Shown here: in pieces, positions 53,781 through 60,580 of the stretch
Position numbering within the stretch: the first letter of the stretch is position 1
Layout: each line of letters begins with the position of its first letter
Source: Syncephalastrum monosporum B8922
Taxonomy: Eukaryota > Mucoromycota > Mucoromycetes > Mucorales > Syncephalastraceae
Length of the DNA: 60,580 nt
NCBI GenBank assembly: GCA_000697355.1
Contig: JNEN01001186.1
Coordinates: 1-60,580, forward strand
Direction: 5' to 3'
Notes under the pieces: generated by a model
What the model saw: only the letters and a program-made list of their open reading frames with translations
What the model was told of the DNA's origin: nothing
Database searches by the model: none
Position numbers and translations under genes: made by a program

Positions 53781-54486
53781 ATGAGCGACGAGGAGGACAT
53801 TGCGGATTGGGAAGAACTGTTTGGACCAGACATCGCAGTAGAATCATGGCCAGCCATCCCGGGCTTGGCATTGGCGCTGCAGGCCATTCCGCATAGCAAA
53901 CAAATGAGACTTCTGGAGGCGGTGACGGCATACTTGGACCGAGAAAAAGGCCAGAACCAAGCGATGTGCTTTGGCGAGCTTCCCTGCTCTTTACAATGGA
54001 TCGAATCTTGGGTACGCGATACCTGTCCTGAGCTGTTTCCCAAGGCCATCCTTGACCGCCAGCCGTTATTTGACCAAGCCATCATCAATCACTATGCTCC
54101 TGGTCAAGGCATCGTGCCCCACGTCGACCTAGCGCGGTACGTTCCACTCATAGTATGACATGCAATATGTACCTGATGTAAGCAAAAGGTTTGATGATGG
54201 CATCCTGATCATCTCTTTACTGTCTTCGTGTGTGATGGAAATGCAACCAGCGACAGAAGACATGAAGCAAAGGAATCATAGCTATCATGTTGGCAATGAA
54301 ACAGAACAGGACAGCAAGGATAGAATAGCCATCATCCTCCGACCTGGAGATGTACTTGCGATGGCAGGCCCAGCACGATATGAATGGAGTCATGGGATCC
54401 CAGAACGAAGTGTGGATGAGATAGGCGACGAGGTTATCCAGCGAAGAACTCGTATCAGCATCACATTACGACGCATGTTGGAATAA
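53781..54486 (+). CDS. AlkB-like Fe(II)/2-oxoglutarate dioxygenase, 217 aa
   Basis: Exons 53781-54136 and 54189-54486 (654 nt). The double-stranded beta-helix carries the metal triad HVD (PHVDLARF, split by the intron) and a distal His in YEWSHGIP, plus the 2-oxoglutarate Arg in RRTRISITLR. INHYAPGQGI and DDGILIISLLSSCVM are typical of the ALKBH family branch near ALKBH8's oxygenase domain and fungal AlkB homologs. No RNA-recognition or methyltransferase domain is attached. Such enzymes demethylate or hydroxylate nucleic acids or proteins. The substrate cannot be read here. The start at 53781 (MSDEEDIADWEELFG) suits the acidic leader better than the alternative at 53658. Only 89 bp separate its stop from IMP4. 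Confidence 0.9.
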
Positions 54487-54575
54487 AAAAAAGTAAATTT
54501 AACGTAATGCGCACGCTGTGGCTTTTTCCCTCCTTCCCTTTCGTTTGCATAATATAACATACTGCTTTGGACACA

Positions 54576-55876
54576 ATGGTAAGGTCGCTTGCGCACTTGC
54601 ACACCATGGCCTGACCTGAATATAGATCCGTCGGAACACTCGCCTGAGAAGAGAATACCTTTACAAGAAATCGCTCGAGGCAAAAGAGCGTGCCACATTC
54701 GAACGGAAACAACAGATCAAGCAGGCCATTGAAGGTGACACCCCGCCTCACTCTTTCTCAATCCTCATAGACTGATCTAAGTTTGCTTGTAGAGGGAAAA
54801 CCTGTTCCGACAGAACTACAGAATCTCGACAAGGCAACCCGAGCTGACCTTCCTTTTGATCAAGCACAAGCTGGTAATAGTGTCCTTATGTAGCCGAGCT
54901 CATGGAAGCTTATTTCTGGCCCAGATCTTACGACACACGCCGATGACGAGTATTCCCGGGCAGGAGTATACGATCCCAAGGTGGTCATTACTACGTCGCG
55001 CGATCCCAGTAGTCGATTAATCCAGTTCTCCAAGGTAAGCCAAACGGGAAAGGTCATGGCGGCATTCAGCTCACTTCCAACTTCGATTTTATAAGGAACT
55101 GCGACTGGTCTTTCCCAATGCGCAACGTATCAACCGTGGTAACCATGTCATCAAGGATATCGTTGACGCATGCCGCAACAATGAAGTATCCGATCTGATT
55201 ATCGTTCAAGAGCACAGAGGGCAGCCAGGTATAAAAGTCTATGAAACGGGGTTCCGGCATATCGCTCATGACATACAACTACGATAGACGGCTTGGTGGT
55301 ATGCCATTTTCCGTACGGCCCTACTGCGTATTTTTCTCTGCACAACGTGGTTCTTCGCCACGACATTAAGGATCAGGGCACTGTTTCCGAAGCTTTCCCG
55401 CATCTCATCTTTAATAACTTCAATTCTCGCCTAGGCCAACGTGTAAATAGCAGATCGAGTAGAGTACAAGAACAACCTTCTCATTGGCATCATTTTAGGT
55501 CACGAACATTCTAAAATACCTCTTTCCTGTACCCAAAGAAGATAGCAAGCGTGTCATGACATTTTCTAATGAACGAGATTATATCTCGTTTAGGTATGCG
55601 CCTTTTCCGACCTGTATTTTTGTACTCATCTTGATTTAGGCATCACGTCTTTGTCAAAACTGGTAGCGATGTCGAGTTAGCCGAAGTTGGTCCACGTTTT
55701 GAAATGCGAGGTAAGCAACGACTTGCATTATTTTTCTGCTGGAAGATGGCCTTACTCACTGTGAATTAATGGTAGTATACGAAATCCGACTCGGAACGGT
55801 GGAGCTCGCAGAAGCCGACGTAGAATGGCAGCTGTCATCATTTACCAGAACGGCGGGCAAGAGAATGGATCTCTGA
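54576..55876 (+). CDS. imp4: IMP4, U3 snoRNP Brix-domain protein, 285 aa
   Basis: Nine exons: 54576-54578 (ATG only), 54626-54734, 54793-54873, 54925-55034, 55096-55228, 55288-55442, 55499-55593, 55640-55710 and 55776-55876 (858 nt). The protein opens [19 protein letters not shown], the conserved basic N-terminus of Imp4. The Brix domain follows ([92 protein letters not shown]). Imp4 sits in the small-subunit processome in the nucleolus and helps U3 snoRNA pair with pre-rRNA for early 18S cleavages. The length matches yeast Imp4. The coding part of exon 1 is a start codon directly followed by GTAAGG. Confidence 0.96.
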
Positions 55877-57786
55877 AAGTTCCCACTGGCATCATCATCA
55901 TCATCATCATCATATATAAATTCTGTCCTGTAACTAATTACGTAAGCAAGATACTGGAGCCTCGGTTCAATTCCAGGGCAGGGCGTCTTTATATCAAGAT
56001 CGTTTTGGTTGTAAGGACGGGCCCAGTTGGATAAAGGAACCAAAAGAAAAATGGACGGGGGAAATTAGGGAGCAGCAGATAGATTTTAGATGCCATTGTC
56101 TCTCGAGTGACCTGATTTTGTTAATGATTGAACACCGTAGCTTTTTTTCTATCAATGAAAAAGAGCCCAACAAACCTACCAGAATACACCGCTTAATCCC
56201 TCGATGTATCTCGCGCTGAAAGTAGAAACCCCACTTGCTGCACACGTGAAGCGTAGACGGTGGTATATGGGGTTTGTCCCCATCAAGCGTTGGTTCTGTA
56301 ATCGTAACTCCATAGACCACAAGACCCGGAGTCCTCACATAAAAATATATTTTTCATCAGTATCCGTATGCAACAGATAAGCCTTCACCAGCTTCGGGAG
56401 TGGGTCAGAAATGACCCGTTCATCTAATGCAGGCTGTGATGACACGGAGCCGCAGGCGAAGGGGCTCAATCACATCGGAACGCCGATCGAAGCTTCACGT
56501 ATGACCGCAGCAGATAATTTGTCCCGTAATTCAACACTAAAAACCATTGCTTTTCTGCTTCATGCATTTGATCATCCTCTATTTTTTGAACAGTATAAGT
56601 GTTCATGCTTCTCTACTTATATTTCAAGTCTACTTTGATCGGATGATATGTCGTATATGGCCATTGATCGATTACGAGATCAGGGTGAGTTATTTACCAC
56701 ATAGTCAGACAAATTATACCAGGTAAAGCAGAGAATCCGAATATTAGTTTGTATATGGCAATCGCGCGACCCTCTGAATAATAAGGCACATTGCATTTTC
56801 TCATATTCAAATATGAGAGCATTGGGTGTCTGTGAATGTCAATATTTTTCGCTAAATCAAGACTTGAGTGCTATTATGTACGATTCCTGCTATCAGGAAA
56901 TTACAATGAAATGAAGTCTGTAAATGACTGCTAGTATGCAACTGATTCATGTTTCTAATCCATCAGTCCATAACTTGAGAAAAATACTGTTGCTTTAGGT
57001 GGCATATCATACAAAACTTTGATCCATCCAAGCTAAGCTTAGGCACAAAAACTGTTAAGCATCTGTTTCGAATATGCAGCGACAAGCTATCACTGATCTG
57101 CTTCCAGACGTCACTCGAATAATGAAGATACCGCATGTGCATATAGCGATGACGCGACGGGTGTCCATGGCAGCTACCCGCCTTATTTTGTCGAATTCGA
57201 CTTTTTACCTCGGAAGCGAGCGATAAGGTGGTTTCATTCTTGCAAACGGCGCACGCTTCTCTTCCGCACATAACATACCTTATGGGCATCATAGGTCTCC
57301 ACCATCACGCAAAATCAGTTGAAGCCTACGATGAAAGTGTTCCTCTCATCCGACATATGGACACCGCAGAGGTGGGCATGATCTTCATTGACGCATGCTG
57401 CATGTTCTTTACCCTCCTACAAGCCATCATCGGCCCAAGCTTGCTCATATATGACCTCAAATCTAAGAAAGGTTTGTGAAGGAATCTCATACACCGTACA
57501 ACAATCCTGCTAAATAATTTCAACAGGTGGTAGGCGCGCCTCTGGCCGGAAGGCGCAAAGCGGTGACGAAATTTGTTGTCGAACTGAAACAGTACTTTAT
57601 TTTTTTGTATGGGGACAGTTGTCCAGTTTTATTTGCAGTACACGTCGGAGTGAGAGGTGTGTACAAGAATTCTAGAAGCGGTTGTTCCATACATTATCCA
57701 GGGATTCAAATTGATAAGGTCTTCTTGGGGAGGGGTAGCTTGATGCCGGGTGGTACTGGCGGGGCGATGAGTTCAGCGTGCGCACC
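55877..57786. other. AT-rich intergenic region with no supported gene
   Basis: 1.9 kb. It contains an ATC trinucleotide repeat at 55890-55913 just past IMP4. A plus-strand frame at 57228-57479 (83 codons, with a hydrophobic segment IFIDACCMFFTLLQAIIGPS) and a minus frame at 56963-57292 are not recognised. The region joins the gene block to the transposon cluster. Confidence 0.5.
55890..55913. repeat. ATC trinucleotide microsatellite
   Basis: Eight tandem ATC units immediately downstream of the IMP4 stop codon (55876). Confidence 0.95.
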
Positions 57787-59812
57787 TTTTTTTTTTTGTT
57801 TTTTTTTTTTTTTGTGGTAGTTGTGGTGGGAAGGACGGACAATGGAGTTACGGCGGCTCAAATGAAATGCGACGAGCTCGACTGCACGCCAGGTGGATGT
57901 TACGGATAATTACGTCTGGCTGGAATGGAACCTCGTCAAAGACGTGCCGCCAGTGAGAGGTCCATGTACCATGGAGGATGCACGCAACCACTACATGGCT
58001 GCTCATGATGGATGGTGTATTCGGAGGGCGAAGCGCGAAAATGGCTTGTTTGACTCCAGATGGTGTGGCATCCTCAAGAAACAGTTCGGCCCAGATGATG
58101 GACCAAATTGGCCACTTGAGGGGCCAAGCGAAAAGGAAATGCTCTAGGTCATCGGGGTGTGTGAGGCAGATGGGACAGAGGTTAGAGGGGAAGATGGATG
58201 GCAGAATGTGGTGTAGGCGGACCCGGCAGGATAAGGACTGGTGTAGCGCCCGGAACCAGATGTTGCGTGTATGAACAGGCAAGGGCAATCTCCAAAAAGG
58301 CTCCACTGGGATGGCTGTAATGGAACTAAATATGAGTTATGTGGGTTGGTGAGAAAGGATGAAAGAACAGCTCGTCGAAAGATACGAGGCGAAATGGCTC
58401 TCAGTGGAACCGAAAAGGAAAAACTAGGGAGAAGGGCTTGTAGAGACGTATGTGTACGCCGCAGTGCCGTCGTGGATGGGTCACAGTTGAAGCTGAAGAA
58501 CTGGTATGGAAGAACAGTCCCTAGATCAAGCGCTCGAAGGAACTTTTTAATGATCCGTGGCGACTGGCGAGCGTGTGGCCGGCGTGTAAGGCGACCGGTT
58601 GTAGAGTCCAGATGGAATGCATCTGCCACTTGGAGTCTCTTTGTGGCAACGCATCGCAGAATGGTAGGGGGAGGCTGATCCAGTGTGGATGGATATGCAA
58701 TACTCTGCAACGGCATGGAGAGAAGCATTGTCGCGAAAGGTAGATAGGCTGAATGGTCACGCGGGCAGGAGTCAAGCATGCTGCATAAAAGCCCCCACGT
58801 AGTTGTAGAAGCTCGTAGACGGGCTGAACGGAGCGATGGGAAGAAAAGACTTAGTATGCCATCCTGAGGTTTGGAAGCTTCTGCAAGACAAGCAACCAGC
58901 CAAGGGTGTACGAAGGATCGATTGGGATGATCGGGAAAGAGTAGAGGAAGTAACCACCGTAATTGGAGGCTCTGTTGTTGGACTTGAGGGTTCAGTAGCG
59001 CGATGCCCCCGGCGTCGCGGGGTAACATAAACGTGTCCAGTGAGAGTTTGGGAAACGTACGATGGTTCATGAATGAGTAGCAGGGAGAACATAGGTCGTT
59101 GAAGAAGGCTTTCGGGAAAGGCGTGATGCGAAGGACGTGCCATAGATAAGATAATAGTAGGATATTGAGGATGGTAGCCTTGCCGCGAACTGATAACTGG
59201 CGATCCATGTGAAGGTGACATCCGGCTTTGATCTTTGCAACCAATTGACGGCCAAAGTGGTCTCGTTGCTGGGGTGAGGAATACAGGGGATAACCAAGGT
59301 ATATCAGAGCCTGAGGCGCTGAGGGGCAAGCCGATCGTGCCAGGATTCGATATCATAGTGGCGCAAATGCTCAATCCACTCAGGGGAGTGTGCACCAGAG
59401 AGAGAGAGCATAGGTTTTGTTCAAGTTAACCCGTGCATTAGAAGCTGATTCGTAAGTGCCTAGATGGTGAAGGCAACGGGTCAGGTCCTGATGATTGTGA
59501 GGGAACACCAAGGCGTCGGCAGCGTAGGCTAAAATTTTGGCGGCTTGGGGACTTTCTAAGCCTGGGAATGTGCTTGGAAGCTTGTATCCTGTGATGGACT
59601 GGTCATTGAGGATACGCTGAAGCAGAGGTTCAAAGGCGAGATTAAAAAGAATAGGGGAGAGGGGATCGCCTTGACGAACGCCCCTCTGTTGGGCGAAGGT
59701 AGGAGAGATATGCCCGTTGACGTTGATGCAAATACGTGTGCCAAAAAAGAGGCTCATAGTACAGTGAACGATGCTAGATGGGAAGCCCCAATGTTGCAAC
59801 ACCCTGGACAGA
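57787..59812 (-). mobile_element. Non-LTR retrotransposon (LINE) 3' portion with poly(A) tail
   Basis: On the minus strand a reverse-transcriptase region (59812-59380), a connecting region and a C-terminal zinc-knuckle region end at 57848. They are followed by about 35 bp and then a T-rich tract at 57787-57813 (A-rich on the element strand), which is the expected 3' poly(A) tail. The 5' part is missing: at 59813/59814 the element meets the end of a Tc1-like element. The element is oriented right-to-left. No target-site duplication was identified at the 3' end. Confidence 0.88.
57848..59812 (-). pseudogene. LINE reverse transcriptase polyprotein, frameshifted, YADD mutated
   Basis: Frame 1 (to 59380) has fingers/palm motifs IVHCTMSLFFGTRICINVNG, RGVRQGDPLSPILFNLAFEP and the catalytic box, which reads YAAD (59515-59526) instead of YADD. 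Frame 2 (59244-58144) has the thumb-like MDRQLSVRGKATILNILLLS and a long C-terminal region. Frame 3 (58306-57848) has NIWFRALHQSLSCRVRLH and the zinc-binding CPICLTHPDDLEHFLF typical of RT C-termini. At least two frame changes, plus loss of a catalytic Asp, make it inactive. Its N-terminal endonuclease is not in the window. Confidence 0.88.
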
Positions 59813-59814
59813 TA

Positions 59815-60580
59815 CAGTGACTCAAAAAACTGGCGCAATGTTTTCGATATTTTCGAAAAACCGCTATAACTTGGCAGCCATACATCGTAGAGAGACGTAA
59901 CTTGAACCAATGAATAGCGCAAACAAATGCGCATTATATAGAAATATCTAAACTCCGTAGATTACCATATATGGAAAGTTATGCACCGTCCAGGATTCGA
60001 ACCCATTGCGCCAGTTTTTTGTGTTAGCTAAAAATTTATTTTAATACTTCGTATATTCCCCTTTAGCTCTCCTAACTGCTTCTAGACGTCTAGGCATGCT
60101 TGCTACGAGGTCTTGGCACACCTGTGGGTCAATTTTCTCCCATTCTTGCTCGGTTCGCTCCCACAGCTCTTGCATGCTGGTTGGCTTATTTTCATAAGCG
60201 TTCAGCTTCCGTTTGAGGTGGTCCCAGAGGTGCTTAATTGGATTAAGGTCTGGCGACTGAGCGGGCCAGTCAAGGACATTAACGCCTTGGTAGGACAGCC
60301 GCTCAGTCACGAGTTTCGACTTGTGCTTCGGGTCGTTGTCGTGCTGGAATACCATGTTATCCATGGTCTGGCCGTAGTATTCTGCCGACTGCTTAAGGTA
60401 GTCTTGCAGAATATCCTTGTATAGGTGCTTGTCCATACCGCCGTCGATGCGGCACATATATCCAACACCGTTCGCAAGCATGCAGCCCCAGACCATGATG
60501 CTCCCGCCACCATGTTTGATTGTTCCTTGGACGGTCCTAGGATCGATCCCCACCGAGGCTATATTCTCCCAGCCCCACTT
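59815..60580 (-). mobile_element. Tc1-like DNA transposon, one end in window
   Basis: It begins after a TA dinucleotide (59813-59814) with CAGTGACTCAAAAAACTGG, a typical Tc1-type terminus. An inverted match, CATTGCGCCAGTTTTTTG, lies at 60003-60020, so a copy of the terminal motif also occurs internally. A transposase frame occupies the rest on the minus strand and leaves the window at 60580. The LINE frame runs straight into the terminal repeat, so the element inserted into the LINE at a TA. Confidence 0.85.
60041..60580 (-). pseudogene. Tc1 transposase, C-terminal part, catalytic Glu replaced
   Basis: Open from the window edge to a TAA at 60041. Motifs: IKHGGGSIMVWGCM (first catalytic-region beta strands), VFQHDNDPKHKS (second Asp) and DWPAQSPDLNPIKHLWDHLK. 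In DD34E transposases the residue after NPI is the catalytic Glu. It lies exactly 34 residues after the second Asp here but is Lys (codon at 60233-60235). The C-terminal tail (MPRRLEAVRRAKGEYTKY) is normal. So this copy is probably inactive. The first Asp is not separable from the start of the visible part, and the DNA-binding domain lies outside the window. Confidence 0.85.

Noticed and set aside
55920..55985. Possible tRNA or tRNA relic on the plus strand (GGTTCAATTCC with CTGTCCTG / CAGGGCAG ends)
   Set aside because: The outer 8-nt segments can pair with one G-U, but the T-stem mismatches and no anticodon arm can be drawn. It was not called.
59980..60010. tRNA-like T-arm on the minus strand (GGGTTCGAATCCTGG)
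   Set aside because: No D-arm, anticodon arm or matching acceptor strand upstream; the sequence lies between the Tc1 inverted motif and the element end. It may be a tRNA-derived scrap, but it is not a tRNA gene.

Overview
This window looks like nuclear DNA of an early-diverging fungus, most likely a member of the Mucoromycota (probably Mucorales). The placement is inferred from very intron-dense genes (about 108 introns can be resolved by eye, mostly 46-80 nt with GTAAGT/GTATGT-type donors), a Sec24C/D-type coat subunit, a cyclin-Q-like gene, a class IV-like chitin synthase relative, an S1 serine protease, and Tc1/IS630-type and non-LTR elements. No bacterial, phage, plasmid or CRISPR feature is present. 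Gene models were built by joining reading frames across GT-AG (and three GC-AG) introns. In every model marked as complete the exon lengths sum to a multiple of three.

Layout. 1-5592: the 5' part of a CBS/PB1 protein (-), a mitochondrial PPR protein (+) and a RhoGAP (-). 6275-13018: a 15-exon Sec24C/D-type COPII subunit (-) and an MFS sugar transporter (-) containing a 5-nt exon and an unresolved 5' end. 13788-15749: a frameshifted unknown gene (-) head-to-head with mitochondrial-type tryptophanyl-tRNA synthetase (+). 16663-21591: a trypsin-fold protease (-), Rtf2 (-) and a GATA zinc-finger factor (+). 22927-27830: a DUF3336/patatin lipase-like protein whose nucleophile serine is alanine (-), then a DUF3020 nuclear protein (-). 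29550-31790: unrecognised reading frames and a decayed IS630/Tc1-type transposase. 31917-39479: an ABC-class ATPase (+), V-ATPase subunit D (+), cyclin Q (+) and a class I histone deacetylase (-). 42539-49422: a PHO80-type cyclin (+) and a chitin-synthase-like protein with degenerate catalytic motifs (+). 49825-55876: a small secreted cysteine-rich protein (-), MCM2 (-), an AlkB-like dioxygenase (+) and IMP4 (+). 57787-60580: a decayed LINE with a poly(A) tail, interrupted by a Tc1-like element that runs off the right edge.

The genes are ordinary eukaryotic neighbours with no operon logic. They cover secretion (Sec24), genome replication and fork biology (MCM2, Rtf2), ribosome biogenesis (IMP4), vacuolar acidification (VMA8), wall and lipid metabolism (chitin-synthase-like, patatin-like), transcription (GATA, DUF3020, HDAC) and mitochondrial expression (PPR, TrpRS). 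Spacing is tight in gene blocks (90-250 bp) and loose in the repeat-rich gaps (39.5-42.5 kb, 55.9-57.8 kb).

The points most worth checking are the two probable pseudoenzymes (patatin-like and chitin-synthase-like), the micro-exons (5, 8 and 15 nt, and an exon whose only coding bases are ATG), the three GC-AG introns, and the nested, doubly inactivated transposons at the right edge.
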